This document shows, piece after piece, positions 1-8,344 of a stretch of 24,011 nt of DNA; the stretch's first letter is position 1, and each line of letters begins with the position of its first letter. The position numbers were made by a program, and so were the translations under genes. The notes under the pieces are model-generated. The model was not told the origin of the DNA and ran no database searches. It worked only from the letters and a program-made list of their open reading frames with translations. This DNA is from CAYJAD01 sp964370305 (GTDB taxonomy: Bacteria; Desulfobacterota; Desulfovibrionia; Desulfovibrionales; Desulfovibrionaceae): the NCBI GenBank assembly GCA_964370305.1, contig CAYJIU010000019.1, positions 1 to 24,011 of the forward strand, read 5' to 3'.

Positions 1-503
1 GTGACACATTGCAAAGCCAAATTGCCACAGTGGGTGAAAACATGACCCTTGGCGACTTTGCTCGCTATGAAGCCGCTGGCAATAATGCCATTGGTGTATA
101 TATTCATGCCAACAGCAAAATTGGCGTACTTGTTGAACTTGCTTGCACCAATGCCGATAGTGCTGGTAGCGAGGCCCTAAAAGAGCTTGGTAAAAATATT
201 GCCATGCAAATCGCTGCCACAAGCCCCTTGGCTGTGGGCCCAGAATCCCTAGACCAAGCAGTGGTTGAGCGTGAGCGCGAAATTTATCGCCAAAAAGCTT
301 TAGAAGAAGGCAAGCCTGAAAACATTGTTGAAAAAATCGTCGATGGTGCCGTTAAAAAATTCTACAAAGAAGCATGTCTAGTTGAGCAGCTCTACATCCG
401 TGATGACAAAAAAACCATCAATGATGTATTAAGTGAAGCTGGCAAAGCCGTTGGCGACAGCATAAGTGTTGTACGCTTTGCGCGTATTAACCTTGGTGCA
501 TAA
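1..503 (+). CDS. tsf: Elongation factor Ts, C-terminal part (5' end outside window)
   Basis: EF-Ts is the guanine-nucleotide exchange factor that recycles EF-Tu-GDP in the cytoplasm. The frame is open from base 3, so the gene starts left of the window; the TTG at 9 is an internal Leu codon, not a start. About 167 of the usual 280-300 residues are present. Family signatures visible are IGVLVELAC in the dimerisation region, the stretch around NIAMQIAATSP, then AVVEREREIYRQKALEEGKP, and the C-terminal block with FYKEACLVEQ and ISVVRFARINLG. A strong hairpin follows 19 bp after the stop, so transcription seems to end here; the often adjacent pyrH is not present. rpsB is expected upstream but lies outside the window. 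Confidence 0.95.
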   Translation, partial: DTLQSQIATVGENMTLGDFARYEAAGNNAIGVYIHANSKIGVLVELACTNADSAGSEALKELGKNIAMQIAATSPLAVGPESLDQAVVEREREIYRQKALEEGKPENIVEKIVDGAVKKFYKEACLVEQLYIRDDKKTINDVLSEAGKAVGDSISVVRFARINLGA

Positions 504-521
504 AATACATTAATGTAAACT

Positions 522-559
522 AAATCCCCATTGTACTTATGTACAATGGGGATTTTACT
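522..559. terminator. Rho-independent terminator between tsf and the yjbQ-type gene
   Basis: A perfect 15-bp inverted repeat (arms 522-536 and 541-555, four-base loop TTAT) ends in a T-rich run on the + strand. It lies between two convergent genes, 19 bp after the tsf stop and 6 bp beyond the stop of the minus-strand gene, so it can probably serve both directions. Confidence 0.88.
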
Positions 560-561
560 TT

Positions 562-960
562 TTATATACTAGCTAAAAATTGTGCCCACACTTGCCGCCT
601 TCTTGGGCCATCACCTTCACATAAATAAATATGCTGCCAAGTGCCTAGCTGCACCTTTCCATCCTCCACAATGAGCATAAGCGAAGGCCCAAGCATGCTG
701 GTTTTAATATGGGCATCACTATTGCCTTCAGCATGGCGATACGGGCCATTTTTTGGGACTAAGACATTAAAAAAATTCGTCATATCCCGTGCGACGTCTG
801 GGTCTGCGCCTTCATTGACCGTAAGGGCACAAGTGGTGTGCGGGCAATATAACAATAAAGCACCGCTATTTTTGTCTTTTTCCCTAACAAGCCTTTGTAC
901 ATCATGGGTAATATCCACAAATTCACTACGTACGGATGTATTTATATTTATTTTCTCCAT
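562..960 (-). CDS. YjbQ/UPF0047 family protein (secondary thiamine-phosphate synthase-like)
   Basis: The 132-residue protein matches the small single-domain YjbQ (UPF0047) family in length and motifs: CPHTTCALTVNEGADPDV near residues 39-56, the HAEGNSDAHIKTSMLGPS block near 76-93, and LGTWQHIYLCEGDGPRRR near 106-123. The conserved His, Asn and Glu residues of this family are thought to form a metal-binding active site. E. coli YjbQ complements thiE loss weakly, which is why databases call it secondary thiamine-phosphate synthase; the true role is not settled. A purine-rich GGGGGA ribosome-binding site sits 7 bp before the ATG on the minus strand. No thiamine genes are adjacent, so context gives no support for a thiamine role. 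Confidence 0.9.
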   Translation of the reverse strand: MEKININTSVRSEFVDITHDVQRLVREKDKNSGALLLYCPHTTCALTVNEGADPDVARDMTNFFNVLVPKNGPYRHAEGNSDAHIKTSMLGPSLMLIVEDGKVQLGTWQHIYLCEGDGPRRRQVWAQFLASI

Positions 961-1045
961 TTTATGTCCCCCATATTTCTGATTTTATTTTTTGCATTTT
1001 ACAACTTGCGCCCTAGCAAAATGAAAAGTATTCTAACCGCACAAT

Positions 1046-1074
1046 TTATTGTGTAAGACATAAACTCTTATAAT
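1046..1074 (+). promoter_or_regulatory. Possible sigma-70-type promoter for selB
   Basis: A perfect TATAAT at 1069-1074 lies 17 bp after TTATTG (1046-1051). It would give a leader of about 100 nt before selB that includes the hairpin at 1148-1165. This is a consensus match only. Confidence 0.4.
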
Positions 1075-1147
1075 AACTACTGCGGTGCTCCATGAAGTCC
1101 TGCTCAATAAATTACACAGAGATTTCATGATACGATTTTATATCAAG

Positions 1148-1165
1148 GCTTGCCTAAGGGCAAGC
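1148..1165 (+). promoter_or_regulatory. Hairpin directly upstream of the selB ribosome-binding site
   Basis: A 7-bp GC-rich stem (GCTTGCC / GGCAAGC) with loop TAAG ends only 2 nt before the AAGGAG ribosome-binding site at 1168-1173. No T-run follows, so it is not a terminator. Its place invites comparison with the SECIS-like element in the E. coli selA leader that SelB itself binds to repress translation, but I see no clear SECIS loop consensus. Structure is seen; function is inferred. Confidence 0.5.
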
Positions 1166-1178
1166 AGAAGGAGTATCT

Positions 1179-3095
1179 ATGCCACTTGTGCTTGGTACAG
1201 CAGGACATATTGACCACGGTAAAACATCCCTCGTGCGCGCGCTAACCGGCATTGATTGCGATAGGTTAGAAGAAGAAAAAAAACGCGGCATCACCATTGA
1301 GCTAGGTTTTGCACATATGCCCCTGCCCAATGGTGAACGCTTAGGCATTGTTGACGTACCCGGGCATGAACGTTTTGTAAAAAATATGGTAGCTGGGGCT
1401 GCTGGCATTGATGTTGTTATGTTAATCATTGCGGCTGACGAAGGTGTTATGCCTCAAACACGTGAACATCTTGAAATATGCGCTCTGCTTGGTATTCAAT
1501 TTGGCTTTGTGGCCCTCACTAAGATTGATATGGTCGATGCCGAGTGGATTGACCTAGTAAAAGAAGATATTAAAACATTTTTGCAAGGGACTTTTTTAGA
1601 AGACGCGCCCATCTTCCCTGTGTCCTCACTGACCAAGGATGGCCTTGACCCCATGCGTGAGCATATTTTTAATTGCACAAAAAACCTCGCACCCAATAGA
1701 GAAAGTAATCTTTTTCGCCTGCCGGTAGATCGCATCTTTACCATGAAAGGCCATGGTACAGTCATTACCGGTACCCTTATTGCCGGTGAGGTAAATATTG
1801 GCGATGAAGCCGTATTTATGCCCGATGAAGTTAGCACCAAGGTGCGCAGCATACAGTGGCACAATGCCAGTGCAGATACCGCCGCCGCTGGCCAACGTTG
1901 CGCCATCAATGTGCAAAATATTGAAGTGGGCGAAGTGGAGCGCGGCTCAGTGCTTGCACACCCTAACACCCTTTTTCCTGCCACCCGCTGGCTGGTTATG
2001 CTACATTGTTTATCTTCTGCTCCACGGGCTCTTAGAGCAAGGACTGAAATTCACTTTCACCACGGGGCGCGTGAAGTTGCTGCACGTTTGTATTTTTTTG
2101 ATCGTGACCGCCTACAACCCGGCGAAAGTGCCCTAACCGAAGTACGCTTTACCACCCCCATGGTGGGAGTATGGGGAGATCGTTGCGTAGTTAGAGCGTA
2201 TTCACCCTTGCGCACCGTGGCGGGGGGCACCGTTATCCACCCCATAAATGCTCAGTTGCGCCGCAAAGATACAGACTTTGAAGAACGCTTTAACTTGCTT
2301 TGTTCACTACAAAATAATCAAGATTTTCAAGAACGTGTCTTAACTCAACTGTGCCTTGCAGGCGAAGAAGGCACAAGCTTTGCAGCCCTTATGGTCTTAT
2401 GCAATGCCCATGACAAAAAACTTGAAAAAGCCTTGCAACTACTTAGTAGCAAAGGTGAAATACTTTGTTTTGATAAGGACGAACGTCTTTGGATTCACAT
2501 CCAAGCGGTAAATAAACTTATGCAACAATGTCTTGAACAAGCGGCCAATTTTCACAAGCGTGACCCCCTAAAAATAGGCATGGCCCGTGGTGTACTTTGC
2601 CCTAAGCAAAAACCAAAATTGGCCCATCTCATTATTGAGCGTTGCTTAAAGGCCGGAACACTTGTGACTGAGGGCGACGGTTTGCGCCTTTCCACACACA
2701 AAGTTGAGCTTGATAGTGACAAATCAGACCTGCGTGAATCCTTACTCAAGGCACATAGCCAAGCAGGCATGACCCCGCCAAACCTAAAAGATGTATTGGA
2801 AGACTTAAAAGTTGATGCCAAGCAAGCTGCCCCCATACTCAAAGTATTGGTGGATGAAAAGCAATTAGTCAAAGTCAAGGATGGTCTATATTATTCTGCT
2901 AATGTTATTGATGAAATTCACCAAAAAGTCCGAACGTGGTTTGAAAATCATGATGATCTTGACCCAGCTGGACTTAAAGAAATATTGGACGGAATTTCAC
3001 GCAAGTATTTAATTGCATTGCTTGAATATATGGATAGAGAGCGCGTTACCATAAGGGTTGGGGATAAACGACAGTGGAGAGGCCGCAAAAAATAA
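1179..3095 (+). CDS. selB: Selenocysteine-specific translation elongation factor SelB
   Basis: SelB is the EF-Tu-like GTPase that carries Sec-tRNA(Sec) to UGA codons marked by an mRNA SECIS hairpin. The 638-residue protein has the usual SelB length. Its N-terminal G domain shows G1 GHIDHGKTS (residues 9-17), the EEEKKRGITIELGF switch region (31-44) diagnostic of SelB, G3 DVPGH (59-63) and G4 TKID (114-117). EF-Tu-like domains II and III follow to about residue 370, then a long C-terminal winged-helix region that binds SECIS RNA, ending in the basic tail QWRGRKK. The ATG has AAGGAG 5 bp upstream. selA and selC are not in the window. The presence of selB implies selenoproteins, such as a formate dehydrogenase or hydrogenase, elsewhere in the genome. 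Confidence 0.97.
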   Translation: MPLVLGTAGHIDHGKTSLVRALTGIDCDRLEEEKKRGITIELGFAHMPLPNGERLGIVDVPGHERFVKNMVAGAAGIDVVMLIIAADEGVMPQTREHLEICALLGIQFGFVALTKIDMVDAEWIDLVKEDIKTFLQGTFLEDAPIFPVSSLTKDGLDPMREHIFNCTKNLAPNRESNLFRLPVDRIFTMKGHGTVITGTLIAGEVNIGDEAVFMPDEVSTKVRSIQWHNASADTAAAGQRCAINVQNIEVGEVERGSVLAHPNTLFPATRWLVMLHCLSSAPRALRARTEIHFHHGAREVAARLYFFDRDRLQPGESALTEVRFTTPMVGVWGDRCVVRAYSPLRTVAGGTVIHPINAQLRRKDTDFEERFNLLCSLQNNQDFQERVLTQLCLAGEEGTSFAALMVLCNAHDKKLEKALQLLSSKGEILCFDKDERLWIHIQAVNKLMQQCLEQAANFHKRDPLKIGMARGVLCPKQKPKLAHLIIERCLKAGTLVTEGDGLRLSTHKVELDSDKSDLRESLLKAHSQAGMTPPNLKDVLEDLKVDAKQAAPILKVLVDEKQLVKVKDGLYYSANVIDEIHQKVRTWFENHDDLDPAGLKEILDGISRKYLIALLEYMDRERVTIRVGDKRQWRGRKK

Positions 3096-3149
3096 TTGTG
3101 CAAAGCTCTAACTTTAGTGATGAGCAGTTAAATTTTTTAGGAGATAGTT

Positions 3150-4859
3150 ATGTCCAAAAACATTCTTATAATTGGTGGGGTGGCCCTTGGGCCCAAGGCG
3201 GCTTGTCGTTGTAAAAGATTAATGCCAGATGCTCAAGTAACCATGATTGATGAAAATGAGCTTATTTCATATGGCGGTTGTGGTATGCCTTTTTATCTTT
3301 CGGGTGAAATAAATAATTTAGATGATTTACGAGCAACACCCTATCATCGTATTCGTGACGCAAAATTTTTTGAAGAAATCAAAGGCGTTAACGTGCGCAC
3401 TGGCACTAGAGCTTTGAGCATAAATACACAAGAAAAATCTGTGCTGGTGGAAAATGTCCACACCAAGGAGCAAGAAAATCTAGTTTATGACGAGCTGGTC
3501 ATTGCCACGGGCGCGTCCCCCAGAATACCGGAAGTTGAGGGTGTTGAACTTAATAATGTCTTTGCTGTCACTCGCCTTGAAGCTGTACGCGATATACGTG
3601 CCGCTTGTGAAAAAAGTCAAATACAACAGGCTGTTATTATTGGTGGTGGTTTTATTGGTCTTGAGTGTGCCGTGGCCCTTGCTGAGATGTGGGGCATTGA
3701 GGTTAGCGTTGTAGAAATGGCGGATAATGTTTTGCCAGGTGCCCTGTCTTCAAATCTGGCCCTCATGGCTGAAAAAGATTGTCGCGACAATGATGTATCC
3801 ATATTTACCCATGAAAAACTTGTGCGCATTGAAGGTGAAAATGGTAAAGTTAGCCGCGTAATTACTGATAAACAAAGCCTTGAAGCCCAAGTTGTTATTT
3901 TGGCGGCAGGCTTTATTCCCAATTCTAAATTAGCCAAGGATGCAAATTTAGAAGTGGCCCCCTTTGGTGGCATTGTGGTTAATGAATATATGCAAACATC
4001 CAACCAGTATATCTATGCTGGCGGTGATTGTGTTGCCATTCGTCATTTAATAACTGACAATATGAGTTTTTTACCCTTGGGCTCCATGGCCAACCGCCAA
4101 GGGCGGGTTATTGGTACCAACCTAGCTGGCGGCAAGGCTAGCTTTAATGGAGTAGTGGGCACGTGGGGAGTTAAGCTTTTTGGGCTAACATTTTGTGGTA
4201 CCGGCCTTACCTTAGAGCGGGCTAAAGCCGAAGGTTTTGACGCCCTTAGCGTACATGTTGAACAATTAGACCGTGCTCATTTTTATCCTGAAAAGCATAT
4301 GATGAGCCTTGAATTGGTGATAGAGCGCGCAAGCCGTAGGGTGCTTGGTATGCAAGGCGTATGTGAAAACGCAGATGCCCTAAAGGCGCGCATAGATGCC
4401 GTGGCAGTGGCTTTGCAGCTAGGTAAACCCACTGTGGATGACATTTCAAATTTAGAAATTGCTTACACGCCGCCCATAGCGTCGGCCATGGATATAGTAA
4501 ATACGGTGGCCAATGTGGCAGATAACGTCCTTGCTGATCGTTTTATACCCATGCAGGCCGAAGAATTCAGCAAGCTTTGGGCTAGCCGTAATGAACATAA
4601 TACTTTCTTTATGGATATACGCCCAGCCGGTGCCGCTGTTGCCATACAAGAAAAAGAATCAGCTTGGCATGCCATACCCTTGGAAGAGATTGAAGCGCGT
4701 CTTGATGAAATACCAAGGGATCGCCCCCTAGCCCTTATCTGCAATACTGGCTTACGCGCCTATGATGCGACATTAATTTTAAAAAAACATGATTATGAGC
4801 ACATCAGTAACTCTATGGGGGGGTTACAAGCAACATCCAAACAAGGGTTTAAGCCATAG
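3150..4859 (+). CDS. CoA-disulfide/persulfide reductase-type flavoprotein with C-terminal rhodanese domain
   Basis: This is a two-domain flavoenzyme of 569 residues. Residues 1 to about 450 are a pyridine nucleotide-disulfide oxidoreductase: the FAD-binding IIGGVALGPKAA (7-18), the redox cysteine Cys44 in SYGGCGMPFY, the NAD(P)H-binding IIGGGFIGLECA, and the second FAD motif YIYAGGDCV. Residues about 470-569 are a rhodanese domain with FMDIRPAG and the active loop ICNTGLRA (Cys531). This arrangement is known for CoA-disulfide reductases and the Shewanella NADH-dependent persulfide reductase Npsr, which reduce CoA or glutathione persulfides to release sulfide. Both cysteines are present, so activity is plausible. 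A ribosome-binding site (AGGAG) precedes the start. The gene lies 54 bp after selB on the same strand and may be cotranscribed. Exact substrate cannot be read from sequence. Confidence 0.87.
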   Translation: MSKNILIIGGVALGPKAACRCKRLMPDAQVTMIDENELISYGGCGMPFYLSGEINNLDDLRATPYHRIRDAKFFEEIKGVNVRTGTRALSINTQEKSVLVENVHTKEQENLVYDELVIATGASPRIPEVEGVELNNVFAVTRLEAVRDIRAACEKSQIQQAVIIGGGFIGLECAVALAEMWGIEVSVVEMADNVLPGALSSNLALMAEKDCRDNDVSIFTHEKLVRIEGENGKVSRVITDKQSLEAQVVILAAGFIPNSKLAKDANLEVAPFGGIVVNEYMQTSNQYIYAGGDCVAIRHLITDNMSFLPLGSMANRQGRVIGTNLAGGKASFNGVVGTWGVKLFGLTFCGTGLTLERAKAEGFDALSVHVEQLDRAHFYPEKHMMSLELVIERASRRVLGMQGVCENADALKARIDAVAVALQLGKPTVDDISNLEIAYTPPIASAMDIVNTVANVADNVLADRFIPMQAEEFSKLWASRNEHNTFFMDIRPAGAAVAIQEKESAWHAIPLEEIEARLDEIPRDRPLALICNTGLRAYDATLILKKHDYEHISNSMGGLQATSKQGFKP

Positions 4860-4894
4860 TCAGCGCATGTGCCCACGCGATTAATTGTTTAAAA

Positions 4895-4934
4895 ATTACT
4901 ACCAAAGTTAATATAAATTGCCTTTGATAGTAAT
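4895..4934 (-). terminator. Hairpin terminator between convergent genes, likely for the rRNA methyltransferase gene
   Basis: Thirteen-base arms (4895-4907 and 4922-4934) pair fully on the minus strand, with one G-U wobble, and are followed there by a run of five T. On the plus strand the same position is a C-A mismatch and no T-run follows, so the minus strand is the better reading. It lies 85 bp beyond the stop of the minus-strand gene. Confidence 0.6.
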
Positions 4935-5019
4935 CATTCAAACCATTAGATTGCCTTACGACGCGCATACTAAGAGCATCATTTTAACTGTAGAGGCTTG
5001 GTTTAGTACAATAAATGCA

Positions 5020-6306
5020 CTACCTACCCCAAAGCACACGACCTTGTTTTAACCCAACCCGTCCTAATGGCAGTGGGCCTTTCGCGCTTGCATAATACAA
5101 GCCCGTCTCGCGGCCAGCTAAGGATGTTTGTATGCTTTGCCCTTGTAAGAGCGCGTATATATCTTGTATATTTTCAAGCACAAGGGCTTGCGACGGTGGT
5201 TCATCTGGCATCAAAGCGGTACAATGCGCACCAAGGCGCACTTGCCCACCAAGCATTTTGCCTAGGGCTGGGGCCTGCCAGCGTAAGTCTTGGCCCAACA
5301 GGTGAACAGCAGCCTCAGGCACAAAGCGCACCGCATTGCCAAAATGCATCAACTTACCCCTTGGCAAAAGGCTTATATCAGTACATGGCCCATCAAGCAC
5401 AGAAGGGCAAAGGCTCTCATCCCTTAAGCTCATGTTAGGCGTAACTTCGGCCATATAATCACCTTGCGGTTTTTGCAATTTTGCAATGTAAAAGCCTTGT
5501 GCATCGGAACGCGCTCCATCTACACACAGCGTACCAGCCAGTGCATCTGCCCACATAAATCCGGCCCAAGGTTTTAAATTGCACAACTCAAAGCCAAGCT
5601 CTTCCATGGCATACTTTACTTGTTGATCATTTTCATCCACATTGGTGGTGCAGGTAGAATAAACAACTTGCCCGCCCGGTCGTAATAATTCAAAAGCCTT
5701 ATGTAATAATTTACGCTGTAATTGAATAAGAGGTGATATTTTCTTGCCCTGCCACAGCTCAAATACTTGCGGATTTTTGGCCACCGTCCCCCACCCCGAA
5801 CAAGGTGGGTCAAGCTGTATATAGTCCCATGTATTAGGTTTAAGAGGCAAGGATTCACCAGTATAGCTGCAAGTTGCCACCTGCAAAAGTCCTAACTGTT
5901 GCATATTGGCCCGCAAGGTGCCCAAGCGAGATTTTGAAGGCTCATTGCCAAGCACAAAACCATGCTTGCCCACCAATTGGCCTAAAAAACCAGTCTTACT
6001 CCCCGGACTTGCGCACATATCAAGCACCGAAATTACTTGTTTTTTGTGATCTAAATCCAATTCATCCACAAGAGCTAAGGGTGGCAACATGGAAGATCTA
6101 TCTTGAATATAGATAAGCCCAAAAAAAGCCGCAAGGCTACTGCCAAGTGGCTTTGGTTCATCGATAAGTATTCGACACCATGGAGAAAATGGTTCAGCTT
6201 CAAAGGCAAAACCCTCGGCATATAATAGGGCCTCCACGGCTGATATTTGCCCTTGGGTGCAGACTAGACGAAAAGAGCGCGAAGGGGATGAATTATTTTT
6301 TGCCAT
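5020..6306 (-). CDS. RsmF/NOP2-family 16S rRNA (cytosine-C5) methyltransferase
   Basis: The protein is an SAM-dependent RNA m5C methyltransferase of the NOL1/NOP2/Sun (RsmB/RsmF) family, 428 residues from the chosen start. It shows motif I VLDMCASPGSKTGFL (94-108), motif IV LDPPCSGWGT with Cys169, and motif VI STCTTNVDEND with Cys219; both catalytic cysteines (nucleophile and release) are present. The C-terminal 150 residues end in a PLPLGRV segment like the RsmF/YebU C-terminal RNA-binding region, and no NusB domain precedes the methyltransferase, which favours RsmF over RsmB. The ATG at 6306 has AGGA 8 bp upstream; a longer reading from 6381 adds 25 unlike residues and would start upstream of the likely promoter. 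Target base is inferred only. Confidence 0.88.
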   Translation of the reverse strand: MAKNNSSPSRSFRLVCTQGQISAVEALLYAEGFAFEAEPFSPWCRILIDEPKPLGSSLAAFFGLIYIQDRSSMLPPLALVDELDLDHKKQVISVLDMCASPGSKTGFLGQLVGKHGFVLGNEPSKSRLGTLRANMQQLGLLQVATCSYTGESLPLKPNTWDYIQLDPPCSGWGTVAKNPQVFELWQGKKISPLIQLQRKLLHKAFELLRPGGQVVYSTCTTNVDENDQQVKYAMEELGFELCNLKPWAGFMWADALAGTLCVDGARSDAQGFYIAKLQKPQGDYMAEVTPNMSLRDESLCPSVLDGPCTDISLLPRGKLMHFGNAVRFVPEAAVHLLGQDLRWQAPALGKMLGGQVRLGAHCTALMPDEPPSQALVLENIQDIYALLQGQSIQTSLAGRETGLYYASAKGPLPLGRVGLKQGRVLWGR

Positions 6307-6349
6307 TATTAAAATCCTGTATGTATTATTAAGCCATTTGCGCGACATA

Positions 6350-6358
6350 ATTTTAGCA
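6350..6358 (-). promoter_or_regulatory. Possible extended -10 promoter for the methyltransferase gene
   Basis: On the minus strand the sequence TGCTAAAAT is an extended -10 element (TGn plus a 5/6 match to TATAAT). It would start transcription about 37 nt before the ATG at 6306 and so supports that start over the one at 6381. The -35 region is weak. Confidence 0.35.
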
Positions 6359-6554
6359 TGAAAACAAAAAACTATACTCAAAAGAATTGTGCAGAGTTCT
6401 TCTTATAAAAGTGTAGCTCTTGCTATCTTTGAGGTCAAATATTAACCTTATGAAAACCGCTTTTCATTTGTCCATATATCTCTTGCAACATGCATTGAAA
6501 AGGGTTATAGATTACGGGCTTTGGGTAATATACCCACAATGTAAGGAGTTTTAC

Positions 6555-8204
6555 ATGAAATTTATATTACACACCGCTCTTGTAGCAATGCTTAGTATTT
6601 TTTTGGCCATACCAGCCATGGCTGCTAGCAAAAGCTTTATGGTTATGCCTTTTGCAGTGAACGGCCCACAAGAATACACCTACCTTGGAAAAGCTATTCC
6701 ATCTACCCTATCCAATCGTTTAGCATGGCCTGGTTCAGTTGAACCATCTCCTAAAGCTGCGCCAGCTAAAGCCCCAACCAGTGCTGCCGAAGCACAAAAA
6801 ATACAAAATGCCGCCGGCGTTGATTATGCCGTATGGGGCAACATAAACATTGTAAACACTACCGCTACTATTGATGTAAAAGTTCGTGATAATAGCGGAA
6901 AAGAATGGTCAAGAAACGCACAAAGCCCTGTGGGCGAGCTTATTGGCGCGGTACAAGAACTTGCTGACGGTTTAAGTCAACAAGTGTTTGGACGCACTGT
7001 AAGTGGTAAAAAAGTTGTTAATCAAATGAACGCCGGCCTTGTGGTTAATGAAACCGGCCAACAAGAAGTATACTTGAACCCGCAATTCCGCTACCAAGGT
7101 GCCGGCGCAGAAGATGGCTCACGCTTGCGCAGTAGTCTTCTCCCCTATGATATCGTGGGCTTTACCACTGGTGACTTTAGCGGCGGTGGCAAAACTCAAA
7201 TCGCCGTACTTGGTGACCATAAGCTATATATATATGACTGGAATGGCGGCAAGCTCAACCAATTGGTCGAGCATACCGTTTCTATGTCAAATCAAGCCTT
7301 TATCTTGCGTCAAATACCTCTAGTTAAGGGCAGACCACCACAATTGGTAGTTACCACTTTTGGTGAGTCAGACAATCAGCCATCTTCATACATATACACC
7401 TTTGATGGCGGTAACTTACGCGAATATTGCAAGCGTAGCGGATACTTCTTAAATGTAGTACGCATGGCACCTACTTATGAAAAAACCCTCGTGGGTCAAT
7501 CTTGGGATAGTGTGCGTATGTTCCGTCCCGGCGTGCATATTGCCAGTGTCGTGGGTGACAGGGTTTCCCTTGGTTCAAAAATTAAGTTACCTAAGGGCGG
7601 TAATGTTTTTAACTTCGCCTATATGCCAGCAAACCCCAAGGATGACATAGATAAACTCCTCGTCATCGGTGAAGACGAGCGCATAACCGTATATAGCTTA
7701 GATGGAAAATCCATGCATCAAACTATGGATAAATATTCCGGCTCAAGCGTTGGCATGGAGCACTATAAATCCATTGATGGCCTTGGCGTGGACAAACGCT
7801 ATCAACTCCCAAGCCAATACTACGCACCCATGGAAATGGTTGTGGCAGACTTAGAGGGACGTGGCGAATATGCATTGCTAATCAACAAGCCTGTATCCAC
7901 AGCTGCACAAATTTTTGACCGCTACCGCTTCTACCCACAAGGCGAAATTCATGCCCTTTACTGGGACGGCGTAGGCCTTGGGCTCAAGTGGAAAACACGC
8001 CGTATTCGTGGTTCAGTAGTAGGTGCTGATCTTAATGATATTAATGGTGACGGATATCTTGACCTTATAGTAGGCTTAAATACTCACCCCGGCGCACTTG
8101 GCGTTGGCACACGTAAGGGTATTATCACAGCCTACCCATTGGACATTGGGCAAACTAATCCCAATACTGCACCAGATATGAGTGATTTTGAAGGTAATAG
8201 ATAA
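6555..8204 (+). CDS. Secreted FG-GAP/VCBS repeat protein
   Basis: The 549-residue product has a clear Sec signal peptide: MKF, a hydrophobic core to about residue 20, and a likely cleavage site AMA/ASK after residue 23. This favours the ATG at 6555, with AAGGAG 6 bp upstream, over longer readings. The N-terminal third has a periplasmic-looking domain (predicted to bind or assemble around MVMPFAVNGP). The rest looks like beta-propeller FG-GAP/VCBS repeats: DIVGFTTGDFSGGGKTQIAV, VVADLEGRGEYALLI, and the calcium-site motif DLNDINGDGYLDLIVG. Such proteins act at the cell surface or in the periplasm, and function is usually unknown. It is monocistronic, divergent from the methyltransferase and closed by a strong terminator. 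I do not recognise a specific role. Confidence 0.82.
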   Translation: MKFILHTALVAMLSIFLAIPAMAASKSFMVMPFAVNGPQEYTYLGKAIPSTLSNRLAWPGSVEPSPKAAPAKAPTSAAEAQKIQNAAGVDYAVWGNINIVNTTATIDVKVRDNSGKEWSRNAQSPVGELIGAVQELADGLSQQVFGRTVSGKKVVNQMNAGLVVNETGQQEVYLNPQFRYQGAGAEDGSRLRSSLLPYDIVGFTTGDFSGGGKTQIAVLGDHKLYIYDWNGGKLNQLVEHTVSMSNQAFILRQIPLVKGRPPQLVVTTFGESDNQPSSYIYTFDGGNLREYCKRSGYFLNVVRMAPTYEKTLVGQSWDSVRMFRPGVHIASVVGDRVSLGSKIKLPKGGNVFNFAYMPANPKDDIDKLLVIGEDERITVYSLDGKSMHQTMDKYSGSSVGMEHYKSIDGLGVDKRYQLPSQYYAPMEMVVADLEGRGEYALLINKPVSTAAQIFDRYRFYPQGEIHALYWDGVGLGLKWKTRRIRGSVVGADLNDINGDGYLDLIVGLNTHPGALGVGTRKGIITAYPLDIGQTNPNTAPDMSDFEGNR

Positions 8205-8226
8205 AAAATCTTGTAAAATGATAATT

Positions 8227-8272
8227 AAGGCTAGTAGTTGTTAATTAACAACTACTAGCCTTTTAGTTTTTA
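8227..8272. terminator. Rho-independent terminator after the FG-GAP gene
   Basis: A perfect 36-bp palindrome (arms 8227-8244 and 8245-8262) is followed on the + strand by TTAGTTTTTA, 22 bp after the stop codon. It is unusually long and exact, and could also stop minus-strand transcription coming from sfsA. Confidence 0.85.
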
Positions 8273-8344
8273 AGACTCAATATATTAAAGAACAGCAATT
8301 TTACATTCATCTGCACACTTGCATTTGACTTTCAAGTAGAGTTT

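Noticed and set aside
641..982. Plus-strand frame antisense to the yjbQ-type gene
   Set aside because: The minus-strand protein matches a conserved family across its full length; the + frame has no family features.
6307..6381. Longer start for the rRNA methyltransferase at 6381
   Set aside because: The extra 25 residues look unlike the family, the ATG at 6306 has a ribosome-binding site, and a likely extended -10 element lies between the two starts.
3094..6398. Similar 15-mers at 3094-3108 (ATTGTGCAAAGCTCT) and 6384-6398 (ATTGTGCAGAGTTCT) as a regulator site
   Set aside because: Two mismatches in 15 bases, different positions relative to genes, and no symmetry: too little to call an operator.
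6420..6554. Upstream extension of the FG-GAP protein by 45 residues
   Set aside because: A Sec signal peptide begins exactly at the ATG at 6555, which has AAGGAG at the right distance; the upstream part lacks a good ribosome-binding site.
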